Shown: positions 49,618 through 61,092, counted from the stretch's first letter. The stretch is DNA of 64,000 bases from Hydnum rufescens UP504 (GCA_014904985.1 MU128982.1:108773-172772); one strand, 5' to 3'. Program-made: numbers and translations. The notes: generated by a model from the letters alone, not told the origin.

Positions 49618-50689
49618 GTAAGTCTGGATGTCCTAGAATTCAATGCATTGTCCTTGCTGATTCATCTTTTGGTGGGATTGACACATAGCCTGTAAGTGTG
49701 GATGTCTTAGAATTCAATGCATTGTCCCTTGCTGATTCATCTTTTGTGGACATAGCTGTAAGTGTGGATGTCTTAGAATTCAATATTGTCCCTTGCTGAT
49801 TCATCTTTTGGTGGGATTGACCACATAGGGTGTAAGTGTGGATGTCTTAGAATTCAATGCATTGTCCCTTGCTGATTCATCTTTTGGTGGGATTGACCAC
49901 ATAGGTTGTAAGTGTGGATGTCTTAGAATTCAATGCATTTGTCCCTTGCTGATTCATCTTTTGGTGGGATTGACCACATAGCATGTAAGTGTGGATGTCT
50001 TAGAATTCAATGCATTGTCCCTTGCTGATTCATCTTTTGGTGGGATTGACCACATAGCTTGTAAGTGTGGATGTCTTAGAATTCAATGCATTGTCCCTTG
50101 CTGATTCATCTTTTGGTGGGATTGACCACATAGCTTGTAAGTGTGGATGTCTTAGAATTCAATGCATTGTCCCTTGCTGATTCATCTTTTGTGGGATTGA
50201 CCACATAGCGTGTAAGTGTGGATGTCTTAGAATTCAATGCATTGTCCCTTGCTGATATCTTTTGGTGGGATTGACACATAGATGTAAGTGTGGATGTCTT
50301 AGAATTCAATGCATTGTCCCTTGCTGATTCATCTTTTGGTGGATTGACACATAGTTTGTAAGTGTGGATGTCTTAGAATTCAATGCATTGTCCTTGCTGA
50401 TTCATCTTTTGGTGGGATTGACCACATAGCTGTAAGTGTGGATGTCTTAGAATTCAATGCATTGTCCCTTGCTGATTCATTTTTTGTGGGATTGACCACA
50501 TAGCTTGTAAGTGTGGATGTCTTAGAATTCAATGCATTGTCCCTTGCTGATTCATCTTTTGGTGGGATTGACCACATAGCTGTAAGTGTGGATGTCTTAG
50601 AATTCAATGCATTGTCCCTTGCTGATTCATCTTTTGGTGGGATTGACCAATAGCGTGTAAGTGTGGATGTGCTAGAATTTCAGGCGCCC
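49618..50689 (+). repeat. homogenised part of the array, first contig
   Basis: About 14 units of 73-76 bp, nearly identical to one another. The spacers are CCT, CT, GGT, GTT, CAT, CTT, CTT, CGT, AT, TTT, CT, CTT, CT and CGT, so the third base is always T while the first two vary. Two-base spacers occur mostly as CT beside CTT and may be dropped homopolymer bases. Confidence 0.85.
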
Positions 50690-50714
50690 NNNNNNNNNNN
50701 NNNNNNNNNNNNNN
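50690..50714. other. assembly gap of 25 N
   Basis: The gap lies inside the array. The sequence after it repeats 47591-49640 almost exactly. Confidence 0.99.
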
Positions 50715-52755
50715 ATTAACTGATTCCTTTTTGGTGGCATTAACACTATAGTATGTATGTCCAGATGTCTTGGAATTCAATGCATGGTTGCTGATTGGCA
50801 AATATTTTGTTGACATTAACAATATAGTATGTGAGTGTGAATTCAATATGAGGTCCTTGGCTGATAGATGATTGGGTGGGAGATAAAATAGGTGGTATGT
50901 TCATATTTCCCAGTATTCATGGGTGGTTGCTGGTTGATGCATCATTGGGTGACATGGACAATACAGTATGTAAGTGGGGCATTACTATAAGTTAGCACAG
51001 GGTCACTAACTGATCTATCATTGGATGATGGACAATGTAGAAAGTCAGTCTGGCTCTCTTCCAGTTTGATGTGTGGGCTGATATGTCTTTCTCTGTCATG
51101 GACAATGTAGGCAGTAAGTTCAGTTCTCTCACAATTTGATGTGTGGACCTTTATTGATATTTAACATTGTTTGGTGCCATTGACACTGCAGTCTGTAAGT
51201 TTTGATATTTTCCAGTTTGATGTGTGGGAACTGGTTGATACAATGTTTGGTACTGATAATGTAGGATGTAAGTCTGGGTCTCCTCTGCCTTGATGCACCA
51301 TCACTGGCTGACATATCACTGAATGACATTGGCAATCAAGAATGTGGGTGCCCTTTCAATTTTGTGTGTGATTGCTGGTTGATCCATTCTTCTGGTCATG
51401 ACACAGCTGGTGGGCTGCTTCTCTTACAATTTCATGCAGGGTCATGGGCTGATACATCAATGCATGGTATTCACAATGCAGGATGTGAGTATCCCCCACT
51501 ATCTAGCTGATACACTTGTTTCAATGTCATCATCAATATAGTATGTGAGTCCAGATACCTCCCAGTTTGATGTGTCAGTACCAGCTGATACATCATTGGG
51601 TGGGATTGATAAAATAGAAAGTAAGTGCATGTCTCCCATCATCCATAGGTGCATGTGGGGCTGATACATCCTTTGGTGGCCCTGTCAACATAGAATGTAA
51701 GTGTAAATTTCTTAGTATTCAATCTATGGTTGATGGCTAATATACCTGTGGGTGGAATTGACAATACAGACTGTAAGTCTGGTTCTCTTCTGATGCAAGG
51801 CCAAGGTGCAGACTGATATTTCTTTGTCTGACATGTACAATGTAGGAAGTAAGGCAGGATGTTTCACAATTTAATGCATGGTCACTTGCTGATACATTGT
51901 TTGGTTCCATGATATAGCATGTAAGTGTGGATCTCCTCTGATTCAATGTTGGGTCACTGGTTAATATAGTCTATGGTGACATTGATAATGTAGGATGTAA
52001 GATCCAATCCCTGTCACTTTGGTACAATCACTGGTTGATACATATCTGGATGACATTGGCAACCTAGCAAGTAAGCCTGGCTCCTTTAGATTCAGTGTGT
52101 GGTGACAGGCTGACCCCACCAATGGTATCAACAATGTAGCTGGTGGGCCAATGACCTGTCACCATTTGATGCAGGATTGCTGGCTGATTCATCATTTGAT
52201 GGGATTGACAATGTAGGAAGTGAGTTCCATCCCCTGCCTTGTAATACATGGGTGTTGGCTGATACATTGTCTGGTGGTATCAAAAATGTAGGAGGTATGT
52301 TGAAATCTCTGGAAATTAATTGTGAGCTTACTGACTTACATTGTTTGGGGGTATGGGGAATATAAGGCAGTGAGTTTGCCTTTCCCACTGTTCATTGGGT
52401 CCTTGGTTGATGCATCTTTGTGTGGCATTGTCACCATAGTATGTAAGTCAAGATATCATACTAATTCATGCATGGTTTCTGATTCATGTTGGGTGGCATC
52501 TGCAACTAAGAGGGTAGGCCTGGATGTTTGAATACAACACCACAGACTGATTTCTCTTTTGGTGGGGTTGATAACATAGCAGGTAAGATGGGATCTGTTA
52601 GAATTTGATATCAGGTGCCTAGCTGATAGATTGGTTGGTCACCTGAACACTGTAGGATGTAAGTCCATATCACCCACCATGTGAAGAATAGTTACCAGTT
52701 GACACATATGTGGGTGGCATTCACAACACAGGGTGTAAGTCTGGATGTCCTAGAA
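50715..52755 (+). repeat. second copy of the diverged array segment
   Basis: Matches 47591 to about 49640 (offset about 3120) with very few substitutions. The single-codon spacers are the same in order, except that GAG at 47768 is GTG at the equivalent unit near 50892. It is likely an unmerged contig overlap or the other nuclear haplotype. Confidence 0.85.
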
Positions 52756-55575
52756 TTCAGTGCATAGGTACTTACTGATTCATCTTTTGGTGGGATTGAC
52801 CAACATAGCCTGTAAGTGTGGATGTCTTAGAATTCAATGATTGTCCCTTGCTGATTCATCTTTGGTGGATGACATAGCTGTAAGTGCAGATGTCTTAGAA
52901 TTCAATGCATTGTCCCTTGCTGATTCATCTTTTGGTGGGATTGACCACATAGCTGTAAGTGTGGATGTCTTAGAATTCAATGCATTGTCCCTTGCTGATT
53001 CATCTTTTGGTGGGATTGACCACATAGGGTGTAAGTGTGGATGTCTTAGAACTTCAATGCATTGTCCCTTGCTGATTCATCTTTGGTGGGATTGACCACA
53101 TAGCATGTAAGTGGATGTCTTAGAATTCAATGCATTGTCCCTTGCTGATTCATCTTTTGGTGGGATTGACCACATAGCTTGTAAGTGTGGATGTCTTAGA
53201 ATTCAATGTCATTGTCCCTTGCTGATTCATCTTTTGGTGGGATTGACCACATAGCTGTAAGTGTGGAAGTCTTAGAATTCAATGCATTGTCCCTTGCTGA
53301 TTCATGTTTTGGTGGGATTGACCACATAGCGTTGTAAGTGGTATGTCTTAGAATTCAAAGCATTGTCCCTTGCTGATTCATCTTTTGGTGGGATTGACCA
53401 CATAGCATGTAAGTGTGGATGTCTTAGATTCAATGCATTTCCCTTGCTGATTCATTTTTGGTGGGATGGACAACATAGCTCTGTAAGGTGTAATCTTAGA
53501 ATTCAATGCATTTCCTTGCTGATTCATCTTTTTGGTGGATTGACCAACATAGCGGAAGTGTGGATGCTTAGAATTCAATGCATTGCCTTGCTGATTCATG
53601 TTTTGGTGGGATTGACCACATAGGTGTAAGTGTGGATGTCGTAGAATCAATCAATGTCCCTTGCTGATTCATCTTTTGTGGATTGACACATAGCTTGTAA
53701 TGGTGGATGTTTTTAGAATTCATGCATTACCTTGCTGATTCATCTTGGTGGGATTGAACAAATAGGGTGTAAGTGTGATGTCTTAGAATTCAATGCTTGT
53801 CCCTTGCCTGATTCTCTTGTTGGTGGGATTGACCACTAGGACTTTAGTGGGATGTCTTAGAATTAAAATTTGTCCTTGCTGATTCATCTTTGGTGGGATT
53901 TACACCACAGGTTGTAATGTGGATGTCTTGAATCAATGGATTGACCCTTGCTGTCTCATCGTTGGGGGATGACCCACGAATAGGTTGTAAGTGGTGGACT
54001 TAGATCAATGTATTGGTCCATTGTTGAGTTCATCTGTTTTGGTGGATGACCCAATAGCATTGAAGTGTGAGGTCCTAGGATTAATGCATTGGCCCTGCGA
54101 TTCATTGTTGGTGGATTGACCACATAGCATGTAAGTGTGGAGCTTAGATCAATGCAGTGTCCCTTGCTGATTCATCTTTGGTGTGATGACCACATAGCCT
54201 GTAAGTGTGGATGCCAGAATCAAGGCATTTCCCTTGCTGGATTTTTTTGGTGGGATGGCCAATAGCTCTGTAAGTGTGATGTCTTAGATTGCATGGATTG
54301 TCCCCTGCGAGTTCATCTTTGGTGGCTGCACAGTTTGAAGTGTGGATGTCTTAGAATTCATGCATTGCCCTTGCGATTCATTTTTTGTGGAAATTGACCA
54401 CATAGCCGTAAAGTGTGGACTTAGAATCAATGCATTGTCCCTTGCATTCATCTTTGTGTGGGATTGGACCACATAAGGTTTGAAGTGTGTGGTATTAGGA
54501 TTCATGATGGCCCTAGCTTATTCATCTTTTTGTGGGATTGGACCAGTAGTCGTAAGTGTGGAGCTTGGAATCAATGATGTCCCTTGCTGATCATCTTTTT
54601 GGGATGGCCACATGGGTGTAAGTAGTGGATGCTCTTAGAAATAAATCATGCTCCTTGCTGATCATCTTTGGTGGATTGACCCACACAGTTGTAAGTGTGG
54701 ATGGTCTATAGATTCAATGATTTTCCTTTGCTGATTCATCTTTTTGTGTTGTTGACAACATAGATGCTAAGTCGTGGATGTCTTTAGATTCAAGTCATTG
54801 CTCCCTTGGCTGATATCTTTTGGTTTGGAAGTTGACCACATTAGGTTGAAGTGTGGATGTTTAGAATTTTTGTCCCTTGTTGATCTCATCTTTTTGTGGG
54901 ATACCACATAGGCTTGTGTTGGATGCTTAGAATCAAGCATTGTCCCTTGCTGATTCATGACCATAGTTTAGTGTGGTAGATTCGATGCCACATAGCATTG
55001 TAAGTGGGATGTCTTAGAATTCAATGCATTGTCCCTTGCTGATTCATTTTTTGGTGGGATTGACCACATAGCATTGTAAGTGTGGATGTCTTAGAATTCA
55101 ATAGCATTTTCCCTTGCTGATTCATTTTTTGGTGGGATTGACCACATAGGCATGTAAGTGTGGATGTCTTAGAATTCAAGCATTTTCTGTTCATCTTTTG
55201 TGGATGACATAGCATGTAGTGTGATGTCTTAGAATTCAATGCATTGTCCTTGCTGATTATTTTTTGGTGGGTTGACCACATAGCTTGTAAGTGTGGATGT
55301 CTTAGATTCAATGCATTTTCCCTTGCTGATTCATCTTTTTGTGGGATTGACCACATAGCCTGTAAGTGTGGATGTCTTAGAATTCAATGCATTGTCCCCT
55401 TACTGGTTCATCTTTTGGTGGGATTGACCACATAGCATGTAAGTGTGGATATCTTAGAATTCAATGCATTGTCCCTTGCTGATTCATCTTTTTGTGGGAT
55501 TGACCACATAGCCTGTAAGTGTGGATGTCTTAGAATTCAATGCATTGTCCCTTGCTGATTTTGGTGGCCTTAACA
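52756..55575 (+). repeat. homogenised part of the array, second contig
   Basis: About 38 copies of the 75 bp unit. Spacers again are NNT-type (CCT, GGT, CAT, CTT, TTT-like). Between about 53600 and 55000 the units are full of random one-base gains and losses, then become clean again by 55000-55575. Confidence 0.8.
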
Positions 55576-56265
55576 ATGTAGCTTGTAGGTCCAGATCTTA
55601 CAATTTTATCCATCATCCTCACTAATCCATCTTTTGATGGCATTGACCATGTAGGGAGTAAGTCCAGATGCCTTAGAATTCAATGTATCATCCCTTGCTG
55701 ATTCCCCCTTTGGTGGAATTGGAAATGCAGTCTGTAAGTTCAGATGGCTTAGAATTCAATGCATCATTGCTTGCTGATGTCCCACTTGGTGGTTTTGTCC
55801 CCATAGGAGGTCAGTCCACACCTCCCATGCTTTGAGTCATCATCTCTGGATCATCTCTTACTTTGTGACATCTACCCCATAGGCTGTGAGTCCCCATCTC
55901 TTACTATTCAGTGCATGGTCCTTGGCTCATATACATTTTGGTGCCATTTACAATGTAGCTTGTGAGTTCCTAGATCTATATAATGGAATCATATTCTATT
56001 TTCCAACTGCACTCCTTACAATTCAATTTTCAATTTAAACAGGACAATGTAAGTCACATCTAATGTGTGAAAGCCAAATAATTGTGTACACTTGCACTCT
56101 CATTCATTGCTCACCCATGCCTTCATTCTATCTGGTGAATGTTGTCAATCTGCCCCTCAGACCTCATCCTGTTCTCATCTTGATTTTCCTAGCTGCCCCA
56201 ACATGCAGGGGATCAAGGCCTGTGTGCCCTTCCTTAAACTTTCAGTCAGTTTAGGTTTTCATTAA
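55576..56265 (+). CDS. proposed 3' end of the microexon gene
   Basis: After the homogenised block, diverged units resume with spacers CTT, GGA, TCT, GAG, GCT and CTT, then a six-base exon GACAAT at 56043-56048 followed by a GTAAGT donor. The next good acceptor is the CATGCAG ending at 56208. From 56209 the phase-0 frame reads GIKACVPFLKLSVSLGFH and stops at 56263-56265. The resulting C-terminus would be L G S E A L D N plus this tail. The last exon rests only on splice signals and frame and is speculative. Confidence 0.35.
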
Positions 56266-57844
56266 TTTGCCACCTCCAGGAAGTCTAAGCATTCATTGCA
56301 GCATCACCAGTCCACACCATCCAAGCCAGATGTTCACTACCTGGTGTTTGTTTGTTGTCAGTGTTGAGACTGATTCTGAGTGCACAGGAGGTTGCTGATC
56401 TTGGCTTGTTGAACTAGTGGTCATCATTTGGATTCGGGAGGGCAGGCATGCCCATGAGACAGAGCATACTGCTAGCTCTATCCAGGCTCAGATCAAGGAT
56501 GATGGAGATTTCCCAGAATATGGTTCATACAATATTGCATGGAAACTTGCAAGGATCATTGATCAATATACAGCATTGTAGGCATCATGTATAATACATA
56601 TATCAACCATGATGTACTCCAATGAGATTGAACTCCATCCTTATTGTTGAGGTAGACAATCACTGCCATTATCCCCATAACATCCACTTCTGTATGTACT
56701 GGCAGTTCCCATAGAACTACAACACTAGCTTCTGATCCCAACACTTATCTCCAACAGGCTTTGGGGAAATTGATTGGAATCATTGTTCCCCAAGTGAGGA
56801 CCACAAGCTGGAGGCATAGGTGATGGCACACTAGTCAATCATACTTGATGCATAAGTGGGTCCAATAGTGATGGGGTGCCATAGGGGTGCCAATTAGTAA
56901 TTCAATATTGAAAAATCAACCCAAATGGGGCCCCATTGTGATGCAATGGGTGTGATATAGTACATTACATAATTTAGTTTGAACTCAAAAGTCCTGTGTA
57001 TGTGGTAGATTCTGCAGAGTAAGAGAAAGAATCTTTGCCCAGACATGTGAGAAATTGTTAACCTTCATCCCCTGACATGCCCCTTTGTGTGATTAAGCTA
57101 ACCTGCAGCTTGTCTAATGGCCATTAACTGCTGGCCTTAACCCCTGACCTTGTAGGTCTGCATATGGACTCAATTAGGGAACACAGAAAATAGAGCCCCT
57201 GCCCTTCTTACTGACACCATTCCTCTCCAATAGAGAGCTGGTGTGCTGCTTGGCCAACAGCTACTTTATATCTTTTACCACCTCCCCCTTTCCTCCACAC
57301 CCTTTTCTCCCATGCCTGGAATGAAGCCAGTGCTGACAATGGTGGGATTCTATCTTCTCCTACTCCTCCCCTCCTCAGGCTGGTCAGTCACTTTTGTCCA
57401 TCATATTTGTCAGGAATGAATCGATATTTGCTTCCACCTGACCTTGGTCAGCCATTTAGGCTGACCTCAAGAGGACCATTTGAGGTCATTTCACCAGCCT
57501 AATGAGGCCTAATGTTCTTTGATGTCAATTGACAATCATCAAATTGGCTTTATGAAAAATTTGACTTTGGCCAATATCAATACTACATGGAGGTATAACT
57601 GCATGGGGATATTAGGAGGGGGTCCAGGAACCAGGGGAATGCCATTCATGGACTCAGTGGGTAATATGGCTTTATCAGTGATAGTAGGTTATAATTATTG
57701 ATTTGGTATTCTGATAGATATGTACACAAATGGGGACCAATTATTATGATACATGTATAATACAGGGAGGATCCATTCCTTCAACCAGGGAAAGAATGAC
57801 CTTTGAGATTAGCCAAGGTAATGGACCAATATGGGAGAGCAGAA

Positions 57845-58276
57845 GGTGAAGATGAGGAACAGTGAGGCCACAAATTGTCAGAACATACTGAAAGTAGGTT
57901 TGTTGAAAAGCTGTGATATGGGTGCACAGAATTCACTCACACACAGCCTGAACAACAACACCTTTCCACCAGGAGGAGCACATGAACTTATCAGAGAAGA
58001 TTGAGGATAGCACAGTGGAAACTGGTCAGATCATGGTGTAAATCTGCTTAATGGATTTGGACAGGTGAGCTGAATTGATCACACCCAAGAATTCCTGAAT
58101 TGGCCATGATTTGATTATCCCAGGTGGTGTTGAGTGGGAGGTGAGGGGAAGATGAGGGGCAGTGAGGCCAGAAGTTGTCAGAATGTCTTGCAAGTACACA
58201 TGTTGAAAAGCTGTGATTTGGGCACACAAAATGCACCCAATAGACTGAACAACAACACCTTTCCCTCAGGAGGTGT
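57845..58276 (+). repeat. two direct copies of a 130 bp segment
   Basis: 57845-57975 and 58145-58276 share AGTGAGGCCA, TTGTCAGAA, TTGAAAAGCTGTGAT and CTGAACAACAACACCTTTCC in the same order, about 300 bp apart. Confidence 0.7.
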
Positions 58277-59001
58277 AGTATAGTGATTAGATAATCCTTG
58301 TGTATACATGCTGTGTGACCATAGGGAACAGCCACAGCTTCTTCTGTCAAATTCTATGTTTTTTGCTCCCCAAAGTGTGAGTTGAACACCTTGGGCAGCC
58401 CAATTTCCATACCTAATTAGATAGTCTTTTCTGGTAGATATTGGGTCTAATAGACCTATAGGCCCATGGCCCCCTGGGGCCTCCTGAATATTAGGACCCA
58501 TGGGCCCATGCCAGGGGATGTTTTAGACACTGGCCCCATGAAAACCCCCCTCCACTCTTCACTCTCTGCCAACAACATTCATTCCAGCTTCCACCTTCAT
58601 TTCCATCCAAGACAGCTAGCAGGCACATCAGTCATCACCCATTCAAATAAATAATTTACATCCACTACATCCAAAAAACTTGCCACCATCCATCAGTACC
58701 TGCCCCCTCCAGCAGCAGGGTCACTATGCAGGGTGGTGGACAGCCCCAAATGATGGCTGTACACTGGAAATCAGCCTGCCACAGCTACCCATTCACTCTG
58801 GGCAGTCATTGCCCATTCAAAAGCAGTGGGGTTTCCTTATTTGGAAATCACATGTTCATTTGGACTTGCATATTCCAGCCTGCTACAAGGCCTTTTTTGG
58901 CTGCTAATTGGGCAGCACAGTACCTTTCATTTATCTCTATTTTACATTACAAAGAAGGGACTACAAAAGAAAAAAAAGAAAAATTGAATTCACACAAAAA
59001 A

Positions 59002-59118
59002 CATGGGTGCCTGGTGCCTACAGGGACCAGGCACATGATCTGAAGGGGTAATATGTTGGAGGAAACCCAGGAGTCCATGCACACAAAAATTTGTGTGCAT
59101 GGGTGCCCAGGTTCCTCC
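59002..59118. repeat. two adjacent hairpins
   Basis: 59002-59037 pairs GTGCCTGGT with ACCAGGCAC. 59058-59118 pairs 29-30 nt arms, starting GGAGGAA and meeting at CCATGCACACAAA / TTTGTGTGCATGG with a loop of about two bases. The second would be a very stable stem in RNA. Confidence 0.75.
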
Positions 59119-59289
59119 ATTATTCATTATTCACAATTTCATACAGGTCTATCCTTTTGAACCAGCCACAGGCTTTGGCTGGTCAAAATTGCCAGCAACA
59201 AGGATGATCCCATCATCATGGGATTGCCCTCATCACCATTCAGGGTAGGTGGGAAAGATAATTAGTCCCTATACTGAAAATAACTTGGA

Positions 59290-60560
59290 TTGGTAGTATG
59301 GAGCATGAACAAGGCAGCTTAAAGCAGCCCTGTTTGTGCTGAAGGAGAGGCAGGTTTGGGGGGACTTAGCTCATCACCACACCCCAGCAAGGCTGGGGTA
59401 TGGTGTCCTGCCTATTGTGCATGTGGTTGGAGTCTTTGGGTTCTTCAGTCAGGTGGATTGTGCTGAATTGTAAGATCCACAGTCATTCACAATGACAATG
59501 ACAAGATTGTGATTATTGCCATCACTTGAGGTAGGCGAGGGGGGTGCAGGTGAGCATGATGGTCCCTAAAGTGAAAGTAATTGGTACATAATTAAAGCAG
59601 CACAAAAAAGGCTGCCTAAGCTGCCCTTTTTGTACAATATGAGATGACGGACAAAGATACTTACCTGATTACCACACCCCAGCCTTGCTGGGGTGTGGTT
59701 TCCTGTCTTGGGTGCTTTATCACTGGGTTCTGTGGTCACATGGGGTCATATGACCTGTAATTGCTGGTAATGATGACTGGATCATTAGGTGGTAGCATCA
59801 ATGCCATAATTTGAAGGGGGGGAGGAGGGTGGGCAGCAGTGATACATCCTGTAATGAGAGGACTTTGAATTGCTAGTAAAGAATGACACCTATGCAAAGA
59901 GGCCAGCTTAAGAGCCACCCTCTTTGCAAAAGATGAGACATACAAATGCTCTACATATCTTATTGCCACACCCCAGCCTTGCTGGGGTGTGGTGTCCAGT
60001 TCATGGTGGCTTGTTGTTGGCTTCTTTGGGGCTGAAAGCCCTGTAATTGTATATGGTGATTACCAGATCATCACCATCATTTCACATGCAAGTGGCAGTT
60101 GGGGAGGTGTAACAGTACCTAGGATGAATACAGCTCAACATGTTAGTAAAAAATTAAAGCTGCACAAATGAGGCAGCTTAAAGCTACCCCACTGGTGCAA
60201 AAGAGGAGATAAAACACATACCTGCTCACCACACCCCAGCCTTGCTGGGGTGTGATGACTTAGTTGGTTGGTCATGCAGGGTCATATCCAGAATTGAGTG
60301 GATGATGATAGCATCATCATCATCATCATTGTCATCTTCATTGTCCTCCTCATTGTTTTATGTCTGGGGGGTGGGCCTGAGTGATGGCCCTGATGATGAA
60401 AAGAATTCAAGATGTTAGTAGATAATACAAGGAGTGCAAAAGGACCAGCTTGGACCAATTCCTTTTGCACAAAAGCATAAATACAAAACCATACCTTATT
60501 ACCACACCCCAGCATCATCACTGGGGTGTGGTGCTTGCTTGCTCCATAATTGGGTGTCAG
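59290..60560 (+). repeat. five tandem units of about 265-295 bp, each with two hairpins
   Basis: The hairpin ACACCCCAGC...GCTGGGGTGT recurs at 59376, 59671, 59965, 60227 and 60501. About 60-90 bp before each, a second stem occurs that is different in sequence but alike in form, for example GCAAAGAGG...CCTCTTTGC at about 59895-59935 and TGCAAAAGGA...TCCTTTTGCA at about 60436-60470. Period: 295, 294, 262, 274 bp. Confidence 0.75.
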
Positions 60561-61092
60561 GTGAAGCCACAACTCAACTCTGGCAAGTGCCAGGTTCAAA
60601 AAAGGTGCCCAACACCAGCAGAACAGACACCACCAAACATTGTTGAAGTGTATATGCAGATGAAAACAGATGCTAGACCAGGCTGGTCAGACACTCTTGG
60701 GGGCCTTAAAAGGTATGTCATTTTGATATCTGTATAGTGCCTGATAGGCTTGTATTATGTTTGATATCAAAAAGTGATCAAAAGAGTATTTGATAGCAAA
60801 AGAGTTGGGTTTTGAGCTCAAGTTGAGATCCATTTGAGATTAATTTTGGAACTTGTAGAATTCTGCACTGGCCAACCTGTCAATTACCTAATATCCTAAA
60901 TAGGAAATTATGTAATCCACCCAAAAAGCAGTGACATAATCATACATAACAATAACAAGTTGGTCATGCACATAGTTGTGTATGTCGCAAAGGTTGAGCA
61001 TGGCTTGGTTGGCCTCTGTCAGGATCAAATTGACATTTGCTTCCGCCTAAGGACTTACCCGTCAGAGTATTATTCTTCATCGACTCTATCAT

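Larger units (their letters stand above)
46992..56042 (+). repeat. array of about 120 intron-like 75 bp units separated by single codons
   Basis: Each unit begins with a donor (GTAAGT, GTGAGT, GTATGT, GTCAGT or GTGGG), usually has a branch-like CTGAT or TTGAT about 30 nt before the end, and ends TAG, CAG or AAG. Between one AG and the next GT there are exactly three bases in all of the first 36 cases. Examples by position: 47099-47101 GAG, 47175-47177 TTG, 47251-47253 TAT, 47327-47329 GGG, 47397-47399 TGT, 48283-48285 CTG, 49394-49396 AGG. The first twelve codons read E L Y G C E K Y Y E Y K. Diverged units (46992-49620 and 55575-56042) surround near-identical ones. The consensus core of the latter is GTAAGTGTGGATGTCTTAG, later GCTGATTCATC, then GATTGACCACATAG. 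Known biology: fungal introns are this length and use these signals. That the units are spliced is inference. Confidence 0.85.
56266..61092. other. 4.8 kb CpG-poor non-coding region with repeats
   Basis: No gene is supported; all frames are short. CpG dinucleotides are almost absent until about 60980. It contains a pair of 130 bp direct repeats, several hairpins and five units of a hairpin-bearing repeat (separate entries). Confidence 0.6.

Noticed and set aside
50106..55435. Minus-strand frames of the type NSKTSTLTSYVVNPTK repeated many times
   Set aside because: They are translations of the 75 bp (25 codon) repeat in the antisense direction and simply follow its period; they lack start context and splice logic.
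49618..55575. CRISPR-like array (regular repeats with short spacers)
   Set aside because: The host is a eukaryote, repeats are about 72 bp with 3-nt spacers and there are no cas genes. The spliceosomal signals explain the layout better.
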